Below are positions 4,122 to 10,475 of a stretch of 10,475 nucleotides of DNA, piece after piece. The first letter of the stretch is position 1. Every line of letters begins with the position of its first letter. The notes beneath the pieces are model-generated. The model was given only the letters and a program-made list of their open reading frames with translations. It was not told the origin of the DNA and ran no database searches. The position numbers were made by a program, and so were the translations under genes. Source of the stretch: Holosporales bacterium (GTDB taxonomy: Bacteria; Pseudomonadota; Alphaproteobacteria; RUG11792); NCBI GenBank assembly GCA_031262205.1, contig JAISID010000082.1, positions 1 through 10,475 on the forward strand. Reading direction: 5' to 3'.

Positions 4122-6638
4122 GTGGATTTACTGTGTTTAGTTAGAAAATTCTTCAAATCGTTCTTTATCGCAATAGCGGCGGTTATATCTATTTTTTCCA
4201 TTTTCCAAATCCCAAGCCTTCAAAAAAAATTAATAAATTACGCTTTCAGCGATGCGGCGCGCGTTGATTTCACTAAAACAAAAGGAATCTTTCCATTTAA
4301 ATTTTCCATAAATGGATTGAAAATATCAAATAAAGAATTTGTTTCCGAAATAGACGGTATTAACCTTGAAATGAGCAAAAGCATGATTTGCGTAAAAAAA
4401 TTAGACGTTGGAAACGTCGTAATAAATATGACTAATCCAACCAAAATATCGCTGTCGGATTTAAAATACGCATCCCCCGTTTTTATTCAAAAAATCTTCA
4501 AAAACGTCGCCTTAAAACAGTTGAACGTTCAAGGAGAAATATTAAAAAATATATCGTTTACATACGATAAAAAAACAGGGATTAGAAATATCAACCTATT
4601 GTCGAAACTTGGAGAATTAAATTGCAGATGGAAATTTGATAACGACAGGATTTTTTGCAATACGACCTTTGCGAACGTTTCCGCAAAGATCGTTTACGAA
4701 ATTACAAATCGACATGTAAACGTTATAGCCGACTACAAATCAAATAATATAATTTTCGACGGAATATACGACGGCGACAACTCGCTCGTCGGGGCTTTGT
4801 CGCCGTCGTTTCTTAAAGATACAAAATTAACGGGAAAAATTTCGGTAAAAGACGACTCGCTAGAAATCCAAACGCGAGCCGATTCGTTAGGAATTTCCGG
4901 CGAATTAAAATACGAACTTAATTCAAACTTTATAGAATGCGGTAATTTCGTTTTTGACAACGGAATCGTAATTAAACCGTTCGCCATAAACGCCGATCTT
5001 ACAATACCGGCGCTAACCTTTTTATTAAAGAAAGGAAAGATCGACTTTAAAAACATAAACTTATCGGAGAACAATTTTTCTCTCGGAAACGTCGCTTTCC
5101 TAGGCGTAGACGTCTCGCAGTTCGCCGGCTCCGACGTCGGCGGAACTTTAAACGGCTCGGGAACATATTCTTGCGGCGTTGAAAAATTAAAACTAAAACT
5201 AAGCGATTTTTCTATAAACTCCATCAAAATCCCGGAGATTTTTATAGACGCGGCTTATTCAAAAAATGAGACGACTTTAAAATTAGCGTTCGACTTTCTT
5301 AAAAAGAAAAATCGCATAGACGCAAAGATTCAAAACTACAATTGGCTTATTTCGAAAAACAGTAGAATCAGCTTAGAAGCTTCTGGAAAGTTTAACATAG
5401 AAGATTACAAACTGCCGGACAATCAAATTGCAAACGGGAAAATTATTTATAAATTAGATATTAATGGAACAATTGAAAAACCGATTGTTTCAGGAAACAT
5501 TAATTTGAAAAAAGGATACTATATAAACCAATCCTCGGGAACCTATATTAGAGACGTAACATTAAACTGCGTCGTAAAAAATAACAATGCGTCTATTAAT
5601 AAAATTTACGCGAGAGACGATTCTAAAAATCCAGGAAGCATAGAAGGCAAAGGCAATATAGCTATAACGAACGATAATGCGGAAGCGAATGCGTCGATAA
5701 AAATCAACAACCTGAAAATCGCCGAGCAAAATTGGTTGGACGCTCGATTGTTCGGCGAATTAACGCTAAAAGGCGATTTATCTAAAGGAGTCAAAATCTC
5801 TGGACTTCTATATACAAACAATCCTAAGATCGATATTTCTAATTTCGTAATCCTGTCCTCAAGAGCCGTAGATTTACTCGACGCTCCCCTCGCGAAAACA
5901 CAACTTGACGACAACGCGAATTTCCCGTTTAAATGTTTCCTGGACATTTTATTGGAAATAAGGCCGGAGTTAAAAATAGTCGGAATGGGAATAGACAGCT
6001 CGTGGACTGGCGGAGGAAAAGCGCACGGCGATATTTCAAACGTAAAATACGAAGTTAAAACGACGCTTAAAAAAGGAAGAATAAACGTTCAAGACAACGC
6101 GCTAAAACTAAAAAACGGCGAAATCTTGCTCGACAATGAAAATACTAACATTGATGTTTCCGCAGAAAAACGCTTGGACGGCAACGCGACGGTTGGAGCT
6201 AAATTTACGCAATACAACGGAATCAGCTCGGTCGAATTTTATTCCTCTCCATACCTTCCAAAAAACGACATCCTATCGTACATACTGTTCGATAAAAAAT
6301 CGTCCGAAACATCGACAAGCGAAGCTCTCGTTTTGTTTTCAATTATAAACAAAGCGACTGGAACGAACGGCTTCGATATAATAAATAAAATGAAAACGGT
6401 GTTCGGCATCGATTCGCTTGGCATCAAGAAAAACAACGATCCCGTAAACGGAGAATATAACGCCGTTAGCATTGGAAAGAAAATCGGAAAAATCAAACTC
6501 TCCGTCGACCAAGGAGCGGCAAAAGATACGACTAACGTCGTCGCAGAAACCAAAATTGCAGAGAATACAAAACTTTCAGTCGATCTATCTAGAAGAGACG
6601 CCTTTGGAGCGGGCGTTCTATGGAGCAAACGGTACTAA
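4122..6638 (+). CDS. tamB: TamB-family envelope assembly/lipid transport protein
   Basis: An AsmA-like/TamB protein anchored in the inner membrane and spanning the periplasm. Family members help outer-membrane biogenesis, with TamA in autotransporter assembly and in anterograde phospholipid transport. The 838-residue product starts with a membrane anchor (about 9-28), followed by a long beta-rich region with recurrent NLxLK/xISGxIxxK-like strands. The VVINMTNP segment (about 100-107) and the conserved C-terminal TamB domain end the protein: SYILFDKKSSETSTSEAL, then a run of KLSVDQG and TKLSVDLSRRD strands, ending VLWSKRY. It is shorter than E. coli TamB (about 1260), as is common in reduced alphaproteobacteria. 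The GTG start fits AAAGAGA at 4108-4114; the ATG at 4099 is out of frame and closes after 13 codons. No tamA is in the window. Confidence 0.88.
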   Translation: MDLLCLVRKFFKSFFIAIAAVISIFSIFQIPSLQKKLINYAFSDAARVDFTKTKGIFPFKFSINGLKISNKEFVSEIDGINLEMSKSMICVKKLDVGNVVINMTNPTKISLSDLKYASPVFIQKIFKNVALKQLNVQGEILKNISFTYDKKTGIRNINLLSKLGELNCRWKFDNDRIFCNTTFANVSAKIVYEITNRHVNVIADYKSNNIIFDGIYDGDNSLVGALSPSFLKDTKLTGKISVKDDSLEIQTRADSLGISGELKYELNSNFIECGNFVFDNGIVIKPFAINADLTIPALTFLLKKGKIDFKNINLSENNFSLGNVAFLGVDVSQFAGSDVGGTLNGSGTYSCGVEKLKLKLSDFSINSIKIPEIFIDAAYSKNETTLKLAFDFLKKKNRIDAKIQNYNWLISKNSRISLEASGKFNIEDYKLPDNQIANGKIIYKLDINGTIEKPIVSGNINLKKGYYINQSSGTYIRDVTLNCVVKNNNASINKIYARDDSKNPGSIEGKGNIAITNDNAEANASIKINNLKIAEQNWLDARLFGELTLKGDLSKGVKISGLLYTNNPKIDISNFVILSSRAVDLLDAPLAKTQLDDNANFPFKCFLDILLEIRPELKIVGMGIDSSWTGGGKAHGDISNVKYEVKTTLKKGRINVQDNALKLKNGEILLDNENTNIDVSAEKRLDGNATVGAKFTQYNGISSVEFYSSPYLPKNDILSYILFDKKSSETSTSEALVLFSIINKATGTNGFDIINKMKTVFGIDSLGIKKNNDPVNGEYNAVSIGKKIGKIKLSVDQGAAKDTTNVVAETKIAENTKLSVDLSRRDAFGAGVLWSKRY

Positions 6639-6813
6639 AAACCTCCAATAACAAATTCTCAGATTTCCAGAGACTTGTAAATATATTGACAGAGATATCT
6701 TGCCAGCAAAACTTGCGCGCAAAAACGCTAAGTTGCTAACAGGAACTAACGCAAATGAAACGTTACAGGATGTCGGGGTATGATTTCCATAATTATCCGC
6801 CCCTGCGCCAGTA

Positions 6814-7503
6814 TTAGTAATACTCTCTTAAATAACTTACTGGATCGGTTTGTTTCGACAATTCGACGTCCACTGCGATTTTTCCTTTTTTTATCAAGAC
6901 TACCCTATTCGCAATCTTCGTTAAAAAGTCTAAGTCATGAGACGCTATAATTAACGTAACTCCAAGCTCGTTAATTGATTTTAACAACGATACGACGTCT
7001 ATTATAGTCGCGACGTCAAGTCCTGAAGTCGGTTCGTCGCACAACAGAATATCAGGTTTTGTCATAAGGCTTCTTACTAACGCCGCTCGTTGTTTTTGTC
7101 CTCCAGACAACGTTTTTGGATATTCGGACGCTTTCGATTCCATCCCAAGACTTTTCAACATATCCATCGCTTGATCTACAAATTGTTCTTTATCTTTCTT
7201 CCGCTTCAAACTAGGGGCGTAAACGAGATTTTGTAAAACCGTCATGTGCGGGAAAAGTTGGAAGTCCTGAAACATAAACCCTACCTTACAATCGCATTTT
7301 ATCTCGCCGCTATCTGGAACGTCCAATTTCTGGATGCAACGTAATAAAGTTGATTTGCCGCTTCCAGAGGAGCCGGCTAAACCTAGAATCTCAGACTTTC
7401 TCACTTCTAGATTTATGTTTTCCAGAACCCTCGCGTCGTTAAACGTTTTGTCGATATTACAAATTTTTAATGCTAAGTTTTCGTTGTTCAATTTTTCGTC
7501 CAA
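6814..7503 (-). CDS. Amino-acid ABC importer, ATP-binding subunit
   Basis: The 229-residue cytoplasmic ATPase has the complete nucleotide-binding set: Walker A GSSGSGKST (44-52), Q-loop Q79 in FMFQDFQLFPHMTV, signature LSGGQKQR (132-139), Walker B DILLCDEP (151-158), D-loop SGLD and switch His189. The F-P-H-MTV-QN context is that of the polar amino-acid (GlnQ/HisP/ArtP) subfamily. It is slightly shorter than the usual 240-250 residues. The start is TTG at 7503, inside the permease gene (47-bp overlap), and no ATG lies near the beginning; a second TTG four codons in, with GGA upstream, is an alternative. Overlap implies translational coupling to the permease. The convergent tamB ends 175 bp away. 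Confidence 0.93.
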   Translation of the reverse strand: MDEKLNNENLALKICNIDKTFNDARVLENINLEVRKSEILGLAGSSGSGKSTLLRCIQKLDVPDSGEIKCDCKVGFMFQDFQLFPHMTVLQNLVYAPSLKRKKDKEQFVDQAMDMLKSLGMESKASEYPKTLSGGQKQRAALVRSLMTKPDILLCDEPTSGLDVATIIDVVSLLKSINELGVTLIIASHDLDFLTKIANRVVLIKKGKIAVDVELSKQTDPVSYLREYY

Positions 7504-8104
7504 TAAATTCTATCAGCAATACTAGGCAGTAATAATATATTCCAGCAATACAAAGCGGGATAAAATATTCGTATTGTTCGGCTGCGATAATTTGAGATTT
7601 TCTCATAATATCCATTCCCCCGATAGTAACGATTAACGAAGTCTCTTTTAATAAAGCGACTATTTCATTAACGAACGCGGGGAAAATATTGATAAACACC
7701 TGCGGTAAAATAATGTCTTTCCACATGTAGTAACTCGGTATTTCCAATGAACGAGCGGCCTCGAACTGCCCTTTCGGCACGCTGTTAATACCGCCTCTAA
7801 ATATTTCCGCGACGTACGCCGAACTGTTAATGCCAAACGCAATAACGCCAGTCGATATTATGCCGAGCTTAACTCCGATAAAACTTGGAACCACAAAATA
7901 CACGACGCTTAATTGCAATATAAGCGGCGTCCCTCTTATAAACGAGACAAATCCGTTAATCGCAGAACGGCATATTCCCTTATACCTTAATATAGACAGC
8001 AAAGTTCCTAGAACCGCCCCAATTATTATCCCTCCAAGCAGCAGTTCAAGCGAAATAGCAATCCCAGAACCTATGTATAGAAAATTGGAAATTATATTAT
8101 TCAA
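7457..8104 (-). CDS. Amino-acid ABC importer, permease subunit
   Basis: The 215-residue inner-membrane protein is of the His/Glu/Gln/Arg permease family (GlnP/HisM-like). It has about five hydrophobic segments, the RGTPLILQL motif (57-65) after the second segment, and the cytoplasmic EAA loop that docks the ATPase (EAARSLEIPSYYMWKDIILPQ, 115-135). VNEIVALLKETSLI (145-158) is also diagnostic. TTG at 8104 is the start: an in-frame stop lies four codons upstream and no ATG or GTG occurs near the start. Substrate is a polar amino acid by family; which one is not evident. A single permease may form a homodimer. No periplasmic binding protein is encoded next to it, so one must be encoded elsewhere if the importer works. 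An extended -10 promoter lies 35 bp upstream. Confidence 0.93.
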   Translation of the reverse strand: MNNIISNFLYIGSGIAISLELLLGGIIIGAVLGTLLSILRYKGICRSAINGFVSFIRGTPLILQLSVVYFVVPSFIGVKLGIISTGVIAFGINSSAYVAEIFRGGINSVPKGQFEAARSLEIPSYYMWKDIILPQVFINIFPAFVNEIVALLKETSLIVTIGGMDIMRKSQIIAAEQYEYFIPLCIAGIYYYCLVLLIEFIGRKIEQRKLSIKNL

Positions 8105-8138
8105 CTTAAATACTTACGCGCCTTCTAAACTTAGAGAA

Positions 8139-8147
8139 ATTATAACA
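8139..8147 (-). promoter_or_regulatory. Extended -10 promoter of the ABC importer operon
   Basis: Minus-strand TGTTATAAT is a perfect extended -10 (TG-N-TATAAT), so the absence of a good -35 is not a problem. The same ATGTTATAATT string occurs upstream of the next minus-strand gene (8866-8874). The start site would be near 8132, about 28 bases before the TTG. Confidence 0.65.
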
Positions 8148-8170
8148 TAAACTCGGCGTTAATCCTCTTC

Positions 8171-8244
8171 TTTAAACCGCCCGCGTTTTTTTATATTAAA
8201 TTTGGAAAACCGGAAAATTAATCGCTTTTCTTATAAAACCGCCT
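8171..8244 (+). repeat. 74-bp dispersed repeat, copy 2
   Basis: Gap-free match (70/74) to 2399-2472 in the same orientation. It sits just upstream of the ABC importer promoter. Its right end overlaps by two bases the stop codon of the small minus-strand ORF 8243-8353. The left end has TTTAAACCGCC and the right end AAAACCGCCT, near-identical direct motifs. Confidence 0.85.
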
Positions 8245-8353
8245 AATTAGCCAAAATTCCACCTTTCAGTAGTATCTTTGTAATCGTCTGTCCTTCAATA
8301 TAAATTGGTATCTCTTCATTTTGTTTTCGGCGTATTAATTTCTTCGCTGGCAT
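8243..8353 (-). CDS. Possible 36-residue protein overlapping the DUF6680-like gene
   Basis: ATG frame of 36 codons beginning MPAKKLIRRKQNEEIPIYIE and ending KGGILAN. It overlaps the 3' end of the preceding gene by 38 bases in the +1 frame, a usual geometry for translational coupling. GAAGAAGG lies just ahead of the ATG, rather close for a ribosome site. The composition is protein-like, with a basic start followed by a hydrophobic/polar segment. It could be a real small gene, or the true C-terminus of the upstream protein displaced by a frameshift. No family is recognised. Confidence 0.3.
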   Translation of the reverse strand: MPAKKLIRRKQNEEIPIYIEGQTITKILLKGGILAN

Positions 8354-8834
8354 TCCTTCTTCTAAAAAATTTTTCTGCTTCTTCATAAAATCTCATTGAC
8401 GAGTTAGAAAGATCATATCGAAGTTTTTCGTCAAAAGGCGGATATATTCTGGTCATTATGTCAAATTGTTCAATCTTAATATTTATGGATTTTGCTACTT
8501 CTTCTATGAGTTTAGTTAAAATCTCCCTTCTCTCTTTTAGAAAGTATTCCGAATCTTCGCCATTATTAGAAATTTTGCTAAGACTCCGACAAAATTCCTC
8601 ATGTAATTTTTTTATGGGAGAATTCTGTTTATTATATTCAATAAGTATCATGTTAAGGCCAGATAAAAATTCGAGACCTGTAACATTGCATGCGTTTGAC
8701 AACAATTGTCTTAATATATGAAGTCTACGTTCATAATGCTGTTTTCGCTTATCTCTAAGAGATTGTATTACTTCGCTTATTATAACTCCCCCAGTTGCAC
8801 CACTTAAAAAGGTTAATATAGTTTCAAGCATCAT
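8316..8834 (-). CDS. DUF6680-like protein with N-terminal membrane segment
   Basis: 172 residues. Residues 4-22 form a hydrophobic segment (ILTFLSGATGGVIISEVI), followed by a basic patch and a helical cytosolic part. R-x-x-x-L-R-Q-L-L around 37-45, FLSGLNMILIEYN (56-68) and the later IEQFDIMTRIYPPF recall the DUF6680 family, small one-helix proteins of unknown function often found in accessory regions. This match is from memory of the family and is tentative. The start is ATG 8834, with an adjacent ATG at 8831; no clear ribosome site is seen. Base composition is more AT-rich than the surrounding genes, consistent with acquisition by transfer. The extended -10 at 8866-8874 indicates that it is transcribed. 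Confidence 0.6.
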   Translation of the reverse strand: MMLETILTFLSGATGGVIISEVIQSLRDKRKQHYERRLHILRQLLSNACNVTGLEFLSGLNMILIEYNKQNSPIKKLHEEFCRSLSKISNNGEDSEYFLKERREILTKLIEEVAKSINIKIEQFDIMTRIYPPFDEKLRYDLSNSSMRFYEEAEKFFRRRNASEEINTPKTK

Positions 8835-8865
8835 TTTTGTACGTTTTTTATCAAAACTTTACGCA

Positions 8866-8874
8866 ATTATAACA
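8866..8874 (-). promoter_or_regulatory. Extended -10 promoter of the DUF6680-like gene
   Basis: Minus-strand TGTTATAAT, identical to the box at 8139-8147, including the flanking A before TG and T after it. The predicted start near 8860 leaves a leader of about 26 bases. No -35 match is seen. Confidence 0.6.
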
Positions 8875-8975
8875 TAATTCTCGCAGTTTTAATTTACGAA
8901 AGCCTCGTTTATTTAGCATTAAAAACCAAGTAGCAATCATAGAACAACTATCGGCGGCGATTATTCCTTCGCCTG

Positions 8976-9140
8976 TTAAAACGAGACTCTTGCCCGACGC
9001 AAAATTTTATCTTCTTTGCTTCGCATCAGAGCCGTCGGGGGTATCTCTACCTTAGCTCCCGTTCCTTCCATACGGGACTTTATATCCTCGCGGCGCAGAT
9101 CGTCGTTTGTAGAAGAACGACCGTAAGTTTCTAGCTTAAT
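8976..9140 (-). pseudogene. Out-of-frame continuation of the thioredoxin-like gene's basic tail
   Basis: A 54-codon open frame without its own early start begins in the last codons of the thioredoxin-like gene, in the -1 frame, and ends in TAA at 8976. It reads LETYGRSSTNDDLRRED, then KSRMEGTGAKVEIPP and KILRRARV, again rich in Arg/Lys. One extra A in the AAA at 9140-9142 would fuse it to the upstream gene and give a 369-residue product. Two 5-7 bp stems (CCCGACG/CGTCGGG and CCCGT/ACGGG) lie within it but lack U-runs. Either the gene suffered a one-base deletion, or the sequence has an error here, or the openness is chance. Confidence 0.4.
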
Positions 9141-10084
9141 TTAGAACAAGTACATCCGCCCTTACGAGGCCTTTTTTGTCGCCGTTTTTCCGCAGCGTGT
9201 TTCTTACATACTATTTGTCTATCAAATTTGTTCAGCTGTTTGGTTGCGTTTCTAGCCTCGATAAGATTAACGCTCGAACGTCGTTTTGTTTCATAACTTT
9301 GTCGTTTTAAAGAATGCTGTTTTTGCTGTTTGATTCCTTTTTTACGGCCTACGCTCTTTTTAGGTTTGCTCGACTCCTGCGATTTATCTGTATCGTCGCT
9401 TTTATCGTCTTCTTTCCAAATTGCGAGAAATTGTTCAAAAACGAACGGGTCTGAAAAATTCATTTTAGCCGCGCCAGCCTGACCAATCCCCCTAAACTGC
9501 TCTTTGCCATTTTTCAAAACTAAAATAGTTGGCAACCCCTCGACTCCCGCTTTAGCCAAAGTCGCTCTATCTCCAAGCAAAACAACCGATGCCTCCTTAG
9601 ATAAATTTATTCCATGAGATTTAATCTTCGCCTCGGCGGAAAGGAATTCTTCCATAGACGGGTCTTTCCAGTCTTTTAATCTATCGACCGAAGGTATGTT
9701 TAGAAAAATTACGTTAATACCGTTCTGTTTTAACTTTTCAATATGTTTCGAAAACTCTGTGATAAATTGGTCGCAATGAGGACACCAATTTCCAAAAAAC
9801 ACAACTATCGTCTTTTTCATATCGTCGTAATTTATATTTTTCTTAACAAGCCCATTTCCAGACTTAACAAATATAGACGCGGAAAACTCGACTCCCTGCT
9901 TACTATAATATTCTAGGAAAATATTATTCTGTTGAAGCGACAAACTTTGCCGATCTTGAGGCGGCATAATAGATTGCGGCATCGCTCCAGCGTTAGCTTG
10001 ATATATAGGAGGAGCCTGGCCGGCTAACAAACCGCAAGACAACCCTGCAAAAACCAACATATACCTAAAACATACGCTGAACAT
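9131..10084 (-). CDS. Exported thioredoxin-fold protein with basic C-terminal tail
   Basis: 317 residues. A signal peptide covers about 1-24 (hydrophobic MLVFAGLSCGLLAG; cleavage after AGQA plausible, with Cys17 only a weak lipobox). A variable Gln/Pro-rich linker (25-53) follows. The thioredoxin-like domain runs from about 60 to 223, with active site NWCPHC (99-104) after strand TIVVFFG, and the cis-proline loop GLPT (183-186). This predicts a periplasmic or secreted thiol-disulfide oxidoreductase of the TlpA/DsbE-like group. Residues 230-317 are unusual: very Lys/Arg-rich, low-complexity, with clusters such as KRRQKRPRK and a closing GGCTCSKLS. The ATG start has GGGAG at 10091-10095. It lies 19 bp downstream of tRNA-Arg and is probably cotranscribed. 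The stop may be due to a frameshift (see 8976-9140). Confidence 0.82.
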   Translation of the reverse strand: MFSVCFRYMLVFAGLSCGLLAGQAPPIYQANAGAMPQSIMPPQDRQSLSLQQNNIFLEYYSKQGVEFSASIFVKSGNGLVKKNINYDDMKKTIVVFFGNWCPHCDQFITEFSKHIEKLKQNGINVIFLNIPSVDRLKDWKDPSMEEFLSAEAKIKSHGINLSKEASVVLLGDRATLAKAGVEGLPTILVLKNGKEQFRGIGQAGAAKMNFSDPFVFEQFLAIWKEDDKSDDTDKSQESSKPKKSVGRKKGIKQQKQHSLKRQSYETKRRSSVNLIEARNATKQLNKFDRQIVCKKHAAEKRRQKRPRKGGCTCSKLS

Positions 10085-10103
10085 GATTAACTCCCTAGAT
10101 ATA

Positions 10104-10180
10104 TGGCGCGCCCAGAAAGATTCGAACTCTCAACCTCCAGATCCGTAGTCTGACGCTCTATCCAATTGAGCCATGGGCGC
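10104..10180 (-). tRNA. tRNA-Arg(ACG)
   Basis: A 77-base minus-strand cloverleaf. The acceptor GCGCCCA pairs with TGGGCGC, followed by discriminator G and encoded CCA (10104-10106). The anticodon stem TCAGA/TCTGG encloses loop CTACGGA, giving anticodon ACG (wobble A normally edited to inosine by TadA, reading CGU/CGC/CGA). The T-loop is TTCGAAT. It is the first gene of a probable transcript continuing into the thioredoxin-like gene. Confidence 0.95.
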
Positions 10181-10199
10181 TCGGTAACGCTATTTATAT

Positions 10200-10229
10200 A
10201 TTATATAAGGTTTTCCTCGCAGTTCACAA
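10200..10229 (-). promoter_or_regulatory. Promoter of tRNA-Arg and thioredoxin-like gene
   Basis: Minus-strand TTGTGA (10224-10229, four of six matches to the -35 consensus), an 18-bp spacer and a perfect TATAAT (10200-10205). This places the start site about 12 bases before the mature tRNA 5' end. Confidence 0.6.
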
Positions 10230-10475
10230 GCCCTCAAAGCGATTATAATCTAAATCGCTTTTCGACGCCTAAAATAGTTAACGACGCTGCACAAGCCGCA
10301 GCCTCCGCAGGGAAAGCCTCTCTTTACCTTGTCGCTTACGGCAAGTCTAGCGTCGATCGTTTATACCGATAAGTTTTAAAAATCATCCGCTAACGCACAG
10401 CAGATAAATCAGAATCCAAATAAACAAAGCATATCGCTAGAGCTTCAAGGAGTTTATAAGTACGTTTAAAGCAAT
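10230..10475. other. Right-edge stretch without a recognised gene
   Basis: Holds a strong hairpin at 10236-10261: AAAGCGATT and AATCGCTTT, nine perfect pairs with an eight-base loop, followed by a short T-run on the plus strand. It also holds the 47-bp repeat copy at 10429-10475. A plus-strand frame ending at 10372 with an Ala-rich segment has no credible start outside the tRNA gene and is not called. The hairpin could be a terminator for transcription entering from either side. Confidence 0.4.
10429..10475 (+). repeat. 47-bp dispersed repeat, copy 2
   Basis: 39 of 47 bases match 358-404 without gaps. It reaches the window edge, so its right boundary is not visible. Bases left of it (AATCAGA versus AATTAGA in copy 1) hint at a longer, degenerate repeat. 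Confidence 0.65.

Noticed and set aside
6811..6823. Palindrome GTATTAGTAATAC at the end of the ATPase gene as a terminator
   Set aside because: Only 4 bp of stem remain once a real loop is allowed, and no U-run follows.
6618..6825. Minus-strand open frame between the ATPase stop and the tamB end (reads SITNTGAGADNYGN...)
   Set aside because: It resembles a phage tail-fibre C-terminus only superficially, has no start codon, and its end is antisense to the conserved tamB C-terminus. Treated as chance.
8993..9039. CCCGACG/CGTCGGG stem as terminator of the thioredoxin-like gene
   Set aside because: A 33-base loop and no U-run on either strand. It also lies inside the out-of-frame coding continuation.
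1..10475. CRISPR array or toxin-antitoxin/defence cassette
   Set aside because: No regularly spaced short repeats and no recognisable Cas, nuclease or antitoxin proteins were found.

Overview
The window looks like part of a moderately AT-rich alphaproteobacterial chromosome. Ribosomal proteins L35 and L20, a single-domain Smr protein, a TamB-type envelope protein and CCA-encoding tRNAs all fit a Gram-negative member of that class. Several genes start with GTG or TTG, intergenic stretches are long, and at least three dispersed repeat families are present. This suggests a host-associated lineage of the Rickettsiales/Holosporales kind, but that placement is inference.

Layout. The left edge (1-75) is one arm of a GC-rich structured repeat whose inverted copy lies at 2591-2665. 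Between them, on the minus strand, is a compact operon rpmI - rplT - tRNA-Leu(GAG), with a TATAAT box upstream and a hairpin plus U-run downstream. A plus-strand Smr-domain gene follows. The stretch 2106-2845 has no intact gene. It holds a decayed minus-strand reading frame, a 74-bp repeat and an 88-bp three-hairpin palindromic element. A promoter at 2783-2811 then drives a plus-strand pair, an MFS exporter-like permease (GTG start) and tamB (GTG start), separated by 25 bp.

The rest is minus strand. A polar amino-acid ABC importer consists of a permease and an ATPase overlapping by 47 bp, both with TTG starts, and no binding-protein gene is visible. Upstream lie a second 74-bp repeat copy, a possible 36-residue ORF, and a low-GC gene resembling the DUF6680 family. 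Next comes tRNA-Arg(ACG), followed 19 bp later by an exported thioredoxin-fold protein with a very basic tail. The reading frame of that tail appears to continue 54 codons past its stop after a one-base shift. A 47-bp repeat at the right edge matches 358-404.

The genes cover translation (L35, L20, two tRNAs), envelope assembly (TamB), transport (MFS, ABC importer) and extracytoplasmic thiol chemistry (thioredoxin-like). I do not see a complete new defence or mobile system. The least expected signals are the repeat families, the frame-broken basic tail of the thioredoxin-like protein, and the gene remnant that reads through a repeat copy.
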